DNA from: Pseudomonas azerbaijanoccidentalis
Lineage (GTDB): Bacteria; Pseudomonadota; Gammaproteobacteria; Pseudomonadales; Pseudomonadaceae
Assembly: GCF_019145495.1 (NCBI RefSeq)
Contig: NZ_JAHSTU010000001.1
Location: forward strand, 186,001 to 250,000
Reading direction: 5' to 3'
DNA length: 64,000 nucleotides
This document shows, one piece after another, positions 51,624-58,746 of this stretch (positions within the stretch are counted from its first letter, which is position 1; the number at the start of each line of letters is the position of its first letter). The notes under the pieces were generated by a model. That model was not told the DNA's origin, did not search any database, and saw only the letters and a program-made list of their open reading frames with translations. The position numbers were made by a program, and so were the translations under genes.

Positions 51624-52472
51624 ATGCATCGCCGACCTTCCTTGTTCAAAGCGTGTGTTTTTCTTTTCGCGGCTTCTGCTGCTGCCATGGGCGTGGCCCA
51701 GGCCGCGGATAGCAAGCTCGACAGTGTTCTGGCCCGTGGCAAGTTGATTGTCGGCACCGGCAGCACCAATGCGCCTTGGCACTTCCAGGGTGCGGATGGC
51801 AAGTTGCAGGGCTTTGATATCGACATTGCGCGCATCGTGGCCAAAGGTTTGTTCAATGACCCGAGCAAGGTGGAGTTCGTGGTGCAGTCCTCCGATGCGC
51901 GGATTCCCAACCTGCTGACCGACAAGGTCGACATGAGCTGCCAGTTCATTACCGTGACCGCCAGCCGTGCCCAGCAGGTCGCCTTCACGCTGCCGTACTA
52001 CCGCGAAGGCGTTGGTCTCTTGCTGCCGGCTAACAGCAAGTACAAGGAAATCGAGGACATGCAAGCGGCCGGCGATGGCCTGACCGTGGCCGTGCTGCAA
52101 AACGTCTACGCCGAAGAACTGGTGCACCAGGCGTTGCCTAAAGCCAAGGTCGATCAGTACGACAGCGTTGACCTGATGTACCAGGCCGTGAACTCCGGTC
52201 GCGCCGATGCGGCAGCCACCGACCAGTCTTCGGTGAAATACCTGATGGTGCAGAACGCCGGCCGCTATCGCAGCCCGGCCTACGCCTGGAGCCCGCAAAC
52301 CTACGCGTGCGCAGTCAAACGTGGTGATCAGGACTGGCTGAACTTCGTCAACACCGCCCTGCATGAAGCCATGACCGGCGTCGAGTTCCCGACTTACGCG
52401 GCGTCGTTCAAGCAGTGGTTCGGTGTGGACCTGCCGTCGCCAGCCATCGGTTTCCCCGTCGAATTCAAATGA
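51624..52472 (+). CDS. ABC transporter periplasmic substrate-binding protein (polar amino-acid type)
   Basis: A 282-aa family-3 solute-binding protein with a signal peptide (MHRRPSLFKACVFLFAASAA then AMGVAQA). The mature chain has LIVGTGSTNAPWHFQGADGK, LQGFDIDIARIVAKGLFNDP and DARIPNLLTDKVDMSCQFIT, the core ligand-binding pattern of HisJ-like proteins. Start at ATG 51624 has GGAG 8 bp upstream. It leads the operon binding protein, permease, permease, ATPase, RidA. Context (PLP deaminase and 2-keto-3-deoxygluconate kinase nearby) suggests the ligand is an amino-sugar acid such as D-glucosaminate, not a standard amino acid. Confidence 0.9.
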   Translation: MHRRPSLFKACVFLFAASAAAMGVAQAADSKLDSVLARGKLIVGTGSTNAPWHFQGADGKLQGFDIDIARIVAKGLFNDPSKVEFVVQSSDARIPNLLTDKVDMSCQFITVTASRAQQVAFTLPYYREGVGLLLPANSKYKEIEDMQAAGDGLTVAVLQNVYAEELVHQALPKAKVDQYDSVDLMYQAVNSGRADAAATDQSSVKYLMVQNAGRYRSPAYAWSPQTYACAVKRGDQDWLNFVNTALHEAMTGVEFPTYAASFKQWFGVDLPSPAIGFPVEFK

Positions 52473-52519
52473 TCCCGTGAGAGCGGGGCGCACGCGCCCC
52501 GCTCAAGGTAATGCCGACC

Positions 52520-53182
52520 ATGAACTATCAGTTGAACTTTGCCGCCGTGTGGCGCGATTTCGACACCTTGCTGGCGGGGCTCGGTCTGGGCCTGGAGCTG
52601 GCGCTGGTGTCGATCGCCATCGGCTGCGTGATCGGCCTGCTGATGGCGTTTGCTTTGTTGTCGAAGCACCGCGCGTTGCGGGTGCTGGCATCGGTGTATG
52701 TGACGGTGATCCGTAACACGCCGATTCTGGTGTTGATTCTGTTGATCTACTTCGCGTTGCCGAGCCTGGGGATCCGTCTGGACAAGATCCCGTCGTTCAT
52801 CATCACCCTGTCGTTGTATGCCGGGGCCTACCTGACCGAAGTGTTCCGCGGCGGGCTGCTGAGTATTCCCAAGGGCCAGCGTGAAGCAGGCCTGGCGATC
52901 GGCCTGGGTGAATGGCAGGTCAAGGCCTACGTCACCGTGCCAGTGATGCTGCGCAATGTGTTGCCGGCCTTGTCGAACAACTTCATTTCGCTGTTCAAGG
53001 ACACCTCGCTGGCGGCGGCGATTGCCGTGCCGGAGCTGACCTATTACGCGCGCAAGATCAATGTCGAGAGCTACCGGGTGATCGAAACCTGGCTGGTGAC
53101 TACGGCGCTGTATGTCGCGGCCTGTTACCTCATTGCCATGCTGCTGCGTTACCTCGAGCAGCGTCTGGCGATCCGCCGATAG
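52520..53182 (+). CDS. ABC transporter permease 1 (HisMQ type)
   Basis: A 220-aa inner-membrane permease with about five hydrophobic segments. HisMQ-family features: LELALVSIAIGCVIGLLMAF, IRNTPILVLILLIYFALPSL and the EAA loop RGGLLSIPKGQREAGLAIGL (contact site for the ATPase). Start: MNYQLNFAAVWRDF at 52520 is chosen; an ATG at 52511 is nearly as likely, and neither has a well-placed ribosome binding site. Pairs with permease 2 directly downstream. Confidence 0.9.
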   Translation: MNYQLNFAAVWRDFDTLLAGLGLGLELALVSIAIGCVIGLLMAFALLSKHRALRVLASVYVTVIRNTPILVLILLIYFALPSLGIRLDKIPSFIITLSLYAGAYLTEVFRGGLLSIPKGQREAGLAIGLGEWQVKAYVTVPVMLRNVLPALSNNFISLFKDTSLAAAIAVPELTYYARKINVESYRVIETWLVTTALYVAACYLIAMLLRYLEQRLAIRR

Positions 53183-53190
53183 GAGGCCCC

Positions 53191-53853
53191 ATGTACGAAT
53201 CCCCCAGTTGGGTGCATGAGTTGTGGGTCGCGCGCGAGCCGTTGATGCAAGGCTTTTTGACCAGTGTGCAGGCGTCCGCACTGGCGATTTTGTTCGGCAC
53301 GGTGATCGGCGTGTTCGCCGGTCTGGTACTGACCTACGGCAAGTTCTGGATGCGCGCACCGTTTCGCTTCTACGTGGATGTAATCCGCGGCACGCCGGTG
53401 TTTGTGCTGGTGCTGGCCTGTTTCTACATGGCACCGGCCATGGGCTGGCAGATCAGCGCATTCCAGGCCGGCGCCTTGGGCCTGACGCTGTTTTGCGGTT
53501 CCCACGTCGCCGAGATCGTACGCGGTGCGCTACAGGCATTGCCGCGTGGGCAGATGGAAGCGAGCAAGGCGATTGGCCTGACGTTCTACCAGTCCCTCGG
53601 CTATGTGCTGTTGCCCCAGGCACTGCGGCAGATCTTGCCGACGTGGGTCAATTCGTCGACCGAGATCGTCAAGGCGTCGACGCTGCTGTCGGTGATCGGT
53701 GTGGCCGAACTGCTGCTCAGTACCCAGCAGATCATCGCTCGCACCTTCATGACCCTGGAGTTTTACCTGTTCGCCGGTTTTCTGTTCTTCGTCATCAACT
53801 ACGGCATCGAATTACTCGGCCGGCACATTGAAAAGCGGGTGGCCTTGCCATGA
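53191..53853 (+). CDS. ABC transporter permease 2 (HisMQ type)
   Basis: A 220-aa inner-membrane permease beginning [20 protein letters not shown], with AGGAGG 5 bp before the ATG. The EAA loop is [20 protein letters not shown]. Other HisMQ features: [20 protein letters not shown] and [20 protein letters not shown]. It begins 8 bp after permease 1 and its stop overlaps the ATPase start (ATGA), so the two permeases and the ATPase should be made in balanced amounts. Confidence 0.92.
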   Translation: MYESPSWVHELWVAREPLMQGFLTSVQASALAILFGTVIGVFAGLVLTYGKFWMRAPFRFYVDVIRGTPVFVLVLACFYMAPAMGWQISAFQAGALGLTLFCGSHVAEIVRGALQALPRGQMEASKAIGLTFYQSLGYVLLPQALRQILPTWVNSSTEIVKASTLLSVIGVAELLLSTQQIIARTFMTLEFYLFAGFLFFVINYGIELLGRHIEKRVALP

Positions 53854-54644
53854 CTCAAGTTCAATCAAATTCCCAAAACGGCCAACCGCTGCTGGACATT
53901 CGCGGCTTGCACAAACGCTACGACCAACTCGAAGTGCTCAAGGGCGTCGACCTGACCATGCAGCGCGGCAATGTGGTGACGTTGATCGGTTCCAGCGGCT
54001 CGGGCAAGACCACCTTGCTGCGCTGCGTGAACATGCTTGAAGAATTCCAGGGCGGGCAGATCTTGCTCGATGGCGAGTCCATCGGCTATGACGAGGTCAA
54101 TGGCAAGCGCATCCGCCACCCGGAAAAAGTCATCGCCCGCCATCGAGCCATGACCGGCATGGCGTTCCAGCAGTTCAACCTGTTTCCGCACCTGACCGCG
54201 TTGCAAAACGTCACCCTTGGTTTGCTCAAGGTCAAAAAGCTGCACAAGGACGAGGCCGTGGCCCTGGCGGAGAAGTGGCTGGAGAGGGTTGGCCTGCTGG
54301 AGCGGCGCGACCATTTTCCCGGTCAGTTGTCCGGTGGCCAGCAACAGCGCGTGGCGATTGCCCGGGCCATTGCGATGAACCCGAGCCTGATGCTGTTCGA
54401 CGAAGTCACGTCGGCCCTGGACCCTGAACTGGTCAGCGAAGTGCTGAATGTGATCAAGGGCCTGGCGGATGACGGCATGACCATGCTGCTGGTGACCCAC
54501 GAAATGCGCTTTGCCTTCGAGGTCTCGGACAAGATCGTTTTCATGAATCAAGGTCGTATCGAAGAGCAGGGTCCGCCCAAGGACCTGTTCGAGCGTCCGC
54601 AATCGCCGCGTCTGGCTGAGTTTCTTAAAAGCACGCGGTTTTAA
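53850..54644 (+). CDS. ABC transporter ATP-binding protein (GlnQ type)
   Basis: A 264-aa ATPase: Walker [10 protein letters not shown] (in [20 protein letters not shown]), Q-loop [16 protein letters not shown], signature [15 protein letters not shown], Walker [15 protein letters not shown] and the H-loop [10 protein letters not shown]. It energises the importer formed with the two permeases and the binding protein. Located 4 bp overlapping permease 2; RidA follows 30 bp downstream. The DEVTSALDP spelling is typical of polar amino-acid importers. Confidence 0.95.
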   Translation: MTQVQSNSQNGQPLLDIRGLHKRYDQLEVLKGVDLTMQRGNVVTLIGSSGSGKTTLLRCVNMLEEFQGGQILLDGESIGYDEVNGKRIRHPEKVIARHRAMTGMAFQQFNLFPHLTALQNVTLGLLKVKKLHKDEAVALAEKWLERVGLLERRDHFPGQLSGGQQQRVAIARAIAMNPSLMLFDEVTSALDPELVSEVLNVIKGLADDGMTMLLVTHEMRFAFEVSDKIVFMNQGRIEEQGPPKDLFERPQSPRLAEFLKSTRF

Positions 54645-54674
54645 ACACTCGATTTTCAATCAGGAGAAACACTC

Positions 54675-55064
54675 ATGAGCATTACCCGTTACGGCACCGG
54701 CAGCGCCGCTGCAGGCGGCACGCCTCGTCCTTTCGCCCGCGCCGCTGAAGCCGATGGCTGGCTACACGTTTCCGGGCAGGTGCCGGCGGTGGACGGCGAG
54801 ATCATTGTCGGCGGCATCGTCGAGCAGACCCACCAGACCATGAAGAACCTGATCGCGATTCTCCAAGAGGCAGGTTATGGCCTGGAAGACGTGGTGCGTG
54901 CTGGCGTGTGGCTGGAAGATCCGCGGGATTTCACCAGTTTCAACAAGGTTTTCGGCGAGTACTTCAAACCCGAACACGCCCCGGCGCGGGCCTGCGTGCA
55001 GGCGAACATGATGGTCGACTGCAAGGTTGAGATCGACTGCATCGCCTACAAGAAAAAGGCCTGA
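54675..55064 (+). CDS. RidA-family enamine/imine deaminase
   Basis: A 129-aa YjgF/YER057c/UK114-family protein: WLHVSGQVPAVDGEIIVGGI, EDVVRAGVWLEDPRDFTSFN and PARACVQANMMVDCKVEIDC, with the catalytic arginine R105 conserved. RidA hydrolyses reactive enamine/imine intermediates released by PLP-dependent beta-eliminating enzymes. One such enzyme (fold-type III deaminase) is encoded at 56002 in the same cluster, so RidA probably protects against, or speeds, that step. Start ATG 54675 with AGGAG upstream. Confidence 0.9.
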   Translation: MSITRYGTGSAAAGGTPRPFARAAEADGWLHVSGQVPAVDGEIIVGGIVEQTHQTMKNLIAILQEAGYGLEDVVRAGVWLEDPRDFTSFNKVFGEYFKPEHAPARACVQANMMVDCKVEIDCIAYKKKA

Positions 55065-55077
55065 ACCGAGGTGGCTC

Positions 55078-55172
55078 TTGTAGGAGCTGCCGAAGGCTGC
55101 GATCTTCTGGCGTTTTTTGAGGGTGCTGCCAGGGCAAGATCAAAAGATCGCAGCCTGCGGCAGCTCCTACAG
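55078..55172. repeat. REP doublet (mixed GCCGAAGGC/GCCGCAGGC arms)
   Basis: Left arm TTGTAGGAGCTGCCGAAGGC, right arm GCCTGCGGCAGCTCCTACAG, both continuing inward as TGCGATC. The arms differ at the loop-proximal A/C position of the core, so this doublet combines the two common variants. Located between ridA and the IclR gene; it may separate transporter and enzyme transcripts. Confidence 0.88.
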
Positions 55173-55197
55173 GGTGAAATTCAATGAGCATACTGAA

Positions 55198-55962
55198 ATG
55201 ACCGAAGACACCATCAAGCGCCGGGCACGCGGTCTGGACCGGGCGTTCGATATCCTCGATTTCCTCAAGGAAGTCGGCCAGCCCCTGCGCCCGAACGACA
55301 TCGCCAACGGCATCGGCAGTCCCAAATCCACGGTCTATGAACTGGTGGCGTCATTGCTTGAGCGCAGGATTCTGGAACCGGTGGGCAAGGACGGGCATGT
55401 CTACCTCGGTCGTCAACTGTACTTCCTCGGGCAGGCGCATTTGCGTCATTTCGACCTGACCCGTGAAGCGGATCACGCCTTGCAGGAGATCGTCAGCCAG
55501 ACCCATGAAACCGCTCAGATGTGCCTGCTCAACGGGCGCAAATACACCGTCGCGTTGATGAAAGAGGGTGAGCGGCATTTTCGCATTTCATCGGACATCG
55601 GCGAGAACGCACCGATTCCCTGGACGGCGTCCGGGCGCCTGTTGCTGGCGCACCTGAGCGACCAGGAAATCGTCGACCTGATCGACCACGATGACTTCAT
55701 CCTGCCCGACGGCGAACGCCTGCCGCTGGAGCAATTCCTGGCGGAAATCCGTCAGGCCGGTCTCGATGGCTTTTTCTCCTTCGATAGCGTCGCCGACACC
55801 TTTACCCATTGCTTCGCCGCTCCGGTCAAAGACCCTAACGGCGTGGCCATTGCGACCCTGTGCATCGTCGCCCCCCGGGCCGATGCCAAGAACAATTACA
55901 ACGACTACCGCCGGGTGCTGATCGATAGTGCGAACAGCCTGGCCCGTCGCATCAACGAATAA
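55198..55962 (+). CDS. IclR-family transcriptional regulator
   Basis: A 254-aa protein with an N-terminal winged HTH (LDRAFDILDFLKEVGQPLRP, NDIANGIGSPKSTVYELVAS, LLERRILEPVGKDGHVYLGR) and a C-terminal effector domain with TSxxGxxLLA-like PIPWTASGRLLLAHLSDQEI and FSFDSVADTFTHCFAAPVKD. IclR proteins sense small organic acids. It sits between the transporter genes and the deaminase/kinase genes and most likely controls them. A candidate inverted-repeat site lies upstream of the binding-protein gene (51561-51600). Start ATG 55198 fits the family N-terminus; upstream frame runs through the REP doublet. Confidence 0.92.
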   Translation: MTEDTIKRRARGLDRAFDILDFLKEVGQPLRPNDIANGIGSPKSTVYELVASLLERRILEPVGKDGHVYLGRQLYFLGQAHLRHFDLTREADHALQEIVSQTHETAQMCLLNGRKYTVALMKEGERHFRISSDIGENAPIPWTASGRLLLAHLSDQEIVDLIDHDDFILPDGERLPLEQFLAEIRQAGLDGFFSFDSVADTFTHCFAAPVKDPNGVAIATLCIVAPRADAKNNYNDYRRVLIDSANSLARRINE

Positions 55963-56001
55963 CAGCGGCTGCTTGCGGCCGCGAAAGTGAGGAGTTCGAC
56001 C

Positions 56002-57219
56002 ATGTCTACTGCCCAAAACACTGCTGCCGTGGAAAAGGGTTTCGCCCAGACCGGCGCCAATCTGGCCCGTGACGTCAGCCTGCCGGCGCTGGTGCTGCAC
56101 CGTGAAGCGCTGGAACACAACATTCTCTGGATGCAGAAGTTCGTCAGCGACAGCGGCGCGGAACTCGCACCGCACGGCAAAACCAGCATGACCCCGGCGC
56201 TGTTTCGTCGGCAACTGGACGCCGGCGCATGGGGCATTACCCTGGCCAGCGCCACGCAAACTCGTGCGGCCTACGCCCACGGCGTGCGGCGAGTGCTGAT
56301 GGCCAACCAGTTGGTCGGTACACCGAACATGGCCTTGATTGCCGATCTGTTGGCCGACCCGACGTTCGACTTCTATTGCATGGTCGATCATCCAGACAAT
56401 GTCGCCGATCTCGGCGCCTTCTTTGCCTCGCGCGGCGTGCGGCTGAACGTGATGATCGAATACGGCGTGGTCGGCGGGCGTTGCGGCTGCCGCAGCGAGC
56501 AGGAAGTGCTCGACCTGGCGAAGGCCATTGCGGCGCAACCGGCGCTGGCCCTGACCGGGATCGAAGGTTACGAGGGCGTCATCCACGGTGACCACGCTGT
56601 CAGCGGCATCCGTGCGTTCGCCGGGTCTTTGGTGCGCCTGGCCGTGCAGTTGCAGGACAGCGGCGCGTTCGCCATCGCCAAACCGGTCATTACCGCCTCC
56701 GGTTCGGCCTGGTATGACTTGATTGCCGAGGAGTTCGAAGCGCAAAACGCCGCTGGGCGTTTCCTCAGCGTGTTGCGTCCGGGCAGTTACGTCGCCCACG
56801 ACCATGGCATCTACAAAGAGGCGCAATGCTGCGTCCTCGACCGTCGCAGTGATTTGCACGAAGGCCTGCGCCCGGCGCTGGAAGTCTGGGCGCACGTGCA
56901 GTCGTTGCCGGAACCGGGCTTCGCAGTCATCGCCCTGGGTAAACGCGATGTGGCTTACGACGCCGGTCTGCCGGTGCCGTTGCTGCGTTACAAGGCTGGC
57001 GTGGTGCCGGCCAAGGGTGACGATGTCGGCGCCTGTAAGGTGACGGCGGTGATGGACCAACATGCGTTCATGACCGTGGCCCCGGGCGTTGATTTGCGCG
57101 TGGGCGACATCATTTCGTTCGGCACTTCGCACCCGTGCCTGACGTTCGACAAGTGGCGCACGGGATGCCTGGTGGATGAGCAGTTGAACGTGATCGAGAC
57201 CATGGAAACCTGTTTCTAA
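56002..57219 (+). CDS. Fold-type III PLP amino-acid deaminase (D-serine-dehydratase-like), probable D-glucosaminate dehydratase
   Basis: A 405-aa PLP enzyme of the alanine-racemase/D-serine-dehydratase fold. The PLP lysine is K60 (ELAPHGKTSMTPALFRRQLD). Near the C-terminus GTSHPCLTFDKW gives H377 and C379, the His-x-Cys zinc pair of eukaryote-type D-serine dehydratases. The family eliminates water/ammonia from beta-hydroxy D-amino acids. Context, with a 2-keto-3-deoxygluconate kinase next door and RidA and an amino-acid ABC importer upstream, suggests D-glucosaminate as substrate, giving 2-keto-3-deoxygluconate plus ammonia (inference). A D-glucosaminate dehydratase using PLP is known from P. 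fluorescens, but I cannot confirm it is this protein. Start ATG 56002 with GAGGAG upstream. Confidence 0.8.
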   Translation: MSTAQNTAAVEKGFAQTGANLARDVSLPALVLHREALEHNILWMQKFVSDSGAELAPHGKTSMTPALFRRQLDAGAWGITLASATQTRAAYAHGVRRVLMANQLVGTPNMALIADLLADPTFDFYCMVDHPDNVADLGAFFASRGVRLNVMIEYGVVGGRCGCRSEQEVLDLAKAIAAQPALALTGIEGYEGVIHGDHAVSGIRAFAGSLVRLAVQLQDSGAFAIAKPVITASGSAWYDLIAEEFEAQNAAGRFLSVLRPGSYVAHDHGIYKEAQCCVLDRRSDLHEGLRPALEVWAHVQSLPEPGFAVIALGKRDVAYDAGLPVPLLRYKAGVVPAKGDDVGACKVTAVMDQHAFMTVAPGVDLRVGDIISFGTSHPCLTFDKWRTGCLVDEQLNVIETMETCF

Positions 57220-57240
57220 GGCTTGAGACCGAGGTGCGGC

Positions 57241-57315
57241 CATCGCGGGCAAGCCCGCTCCCACAAGGTTTTTCAGTGTTCCAAAAACCTGTGGGAGCGG
57301 GCTTGCCCGCGATGA
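57241..57315. repeat. REP doublet (GTGGGAGCGGGC family)
   Basis: CATCGCGGGCAAGCCCGCTC and CCACAAGG, about 20 bp, then CCTGTGGGAGCGGGCTTGCC and CGCGATG. Located between the deaminase gene and the kinase gene. Orientation is opposite to the copy at 3839-3933 (ATCGCGGGC ends outward). Confidence 0.9.
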
Positions 57316-57357
57316 GGCCCGACCAGACAACATCGAAACACCAGAGACCCCACCACA

Positions 57358-58293
57358 ATGAACACCATCAACACCCTCGGCCCCAACACCCCGCGCATCG
57401 CTCTGATCGGCGAATGCATGATCGAGTTGCAACACCGCGCCGACGGCAGCCTGCAACAAAGCTTCGGTGGCGATACCCTGAACACGGCGGTTTACCTGTC
57501 CCGCGAACTGGGCGCGGCTGGCAGCGTGGACTATGTCACAGCGCTGGGCGACGACAGTTTCAGCGATGCCATGTGCCAGAGCTGGGCTGAAGAAAATATC
57601 GGTCTGAGCATGGTCCAGCGTTTACCCGGGCGCCTGCCGGGTTTGTACTGCATCCAGACTGACGCCGCTGGCGAGCGCCGTTTCCTGTACTGGCGCAACG
57701 AAGCGGCGGTGCGGGATTGCTTCACCACCTCCGCCGCGGCGCCGATCCTGGCGGCACTGCCGGATTACGATGTGCTGTATTTCAGCGGCATCACCCTGGC
57801 GGTGCTGGGCATGAAGGGGCGGGAAAAACTGCTGGAAACCCTGATTGAGGCCCGTCAGCGCGATGCGCGGATCGTCTTCGACAACAATTACCGGCCACGG
57901 CTGTGGGCTTCGGTAGAGGACGCGCGGGCGGCTTATCGCAGTGTGCTGCCGTACGTTGACCTGGCGCTGCTGACCGTCGATGACGAGCAGGCGCTGTTCC
58001 ATTTTGCCAATGATGAGGCGGTGTTTGCCGCCTACGAGCAGATCGGCACGCCGGAAGTGGTGCTCAAGCGCGGCGCCGAGGCGTGCTTGATTCGCTGTGC
58101 TGGTGAGTCATTTGAAGTGCCGGCGCAGAAGGTCGAACGCGTGGTGGACACCACGGCGGCAGGGGATTCGTTCAGTGCAGCGTATCTGGCATCGCGGCTC
58201 AAGGGCGGGAGCCCGGTGGAGGCTGCCGAGGCAGGACACCGATTGGCGAGCCGTGTGATTCAGGTGCCGGGGGCTTTGATTCCCAAAACCTGA
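57358..58293 (+). CDS. kdgK: 2-keto-3-deoxygluconate kinase (PfkB family)
   Basis: A 311-aa ribokinase-family sugar kinase: IALIGECMIELQHRADGSLQ, the GGDTLNTAVYLSREL substrate region, LPGLYCIQTDAAGERRFLYW, IVFDNNYRPRLWASVEDARA and the PfkB signature DTTAAGDSFSAAYLA with the catalytic Asp. Overall pattern matches KdgK (2-keto-3-deoxygluconate to KDPG). Together with the upstream deaminase it would feed amino-sugar acid carbon into the Entner-Doudoroff pathway. Start ATG 57358 follows the REP doublet. Fructokinase activity is less likely given the ECM(I/V)E start and RPRLW motif. Confidence 0.88.
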   Translation: MNTINTLGPNTPRIALIGECMIELQHRADGSLQQSFGGDTLNTAVYLSRELGAAGSVDYVTALGDDSFSDAMCQSWAEENIGLSMVQRLPGRLPGLYCIQTDAAGERRFLYWRNEAAVRDCFTTSAAAPILAALPDYDVLYFSGITLAVLGMKGREKLLETLIEARQRDARIVFDNNYRPRLWASVEDARAAYRSVLPYVDLALLTVDDEQALFHFANDEAVFAAYEQIGTPEVVLKRGAEACLIRCAGESFEVPAQKVERVVDTTAAGDSFSAAYLASRLKGGSPVEAAEAGHRLASRVIQVPGALIPKT

Positions 58294-58304
58294 AACCCGA
58301 TCCC

Positions 58305-58400
58305 TGTAGGAGCTGTCGAGTGAAACGAGGCTGCGATCTTTTGATCCTGTTTTTTAACAGTCAAAAGATCGCAGCCTCGTTTCACTCGACAGCTCCTACA
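58305..58400. repeat. Long-arm REP doublet, perfect 40-bp arms
   Basis: The left arm (58305-58344) begins TGTAGGAGCTGTCGAGTGAA and ends GATCTTTTGA; the right arm (58361-58400) is its exact inverse; loop 16 bp. The middle GTCGAGTGAAACGAGGC replaces the GCCGAAGGC of the short variant, lengthening the stem by 8 bp. Lies between convergent kdgK and the parvulin gene and could terminate both. Confidence 0.95.
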
Positions 58401-58416
58401 AGAGTTTTTGTGTATC

Positions 58417-58692
58417 TCAATCCCGGTAAAACACCTGCACCAGGTGATAACCAAACTTGCTCTTGATCGGCCCATGCACAACCCGCAGTGGTTTCTTGAA
58501 GATCACTGCATCAATCGCCCCGACCATCTGCCCCGGTCGCACTTCACCCAAATCGCCGCCGCGCTTGCCGGACGGGCAGGTCGAGTATTTCTTGGCCAGC
58601 ACATCAAAGGCTTCGCCCTTGGCGATGCGTTGTTTGAGTTGCTCGGCTTCTTCCGAGGTTTTCACCAGAATGTGGCGGGCTTGAGCTTTCAT
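58417..58692 (-). CDS. ppiC: Parvulin-type peptidyl-prolyl isomerase
   Basis: A 91-aa single-domain parvulin: MKAQARHILVKTSEEAEQLK, FDVLAKKYSTCPSGKRGGDL and KPLRVVHGPIKSKFGYHLVQ show the two catalytic histidines, the conserved Cys and the GGDLG turn. It has no signal peptide, so acts in the cytoplasm as a foldase like E. coli PpiC (93 aa). Monocistronic, convergent to kdgK across the long REP hairpin. Confidence 0.95.
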   Translation of the reverse strand: MKAQARHILVKTSEEAEQLKQRIAKGEAFDVLAKKYSTCPSGKRGGDLGEVRPGQMVGAIDAVIFKKPLRVVHGPIKSKFGYHLVQVFYRD

Positions 58693-58746
58693 GGGGCGAA
58701 TACCTTGTGACGGTTGTGGCAGCAGGGCGCGCGATTATGCCTTAAC

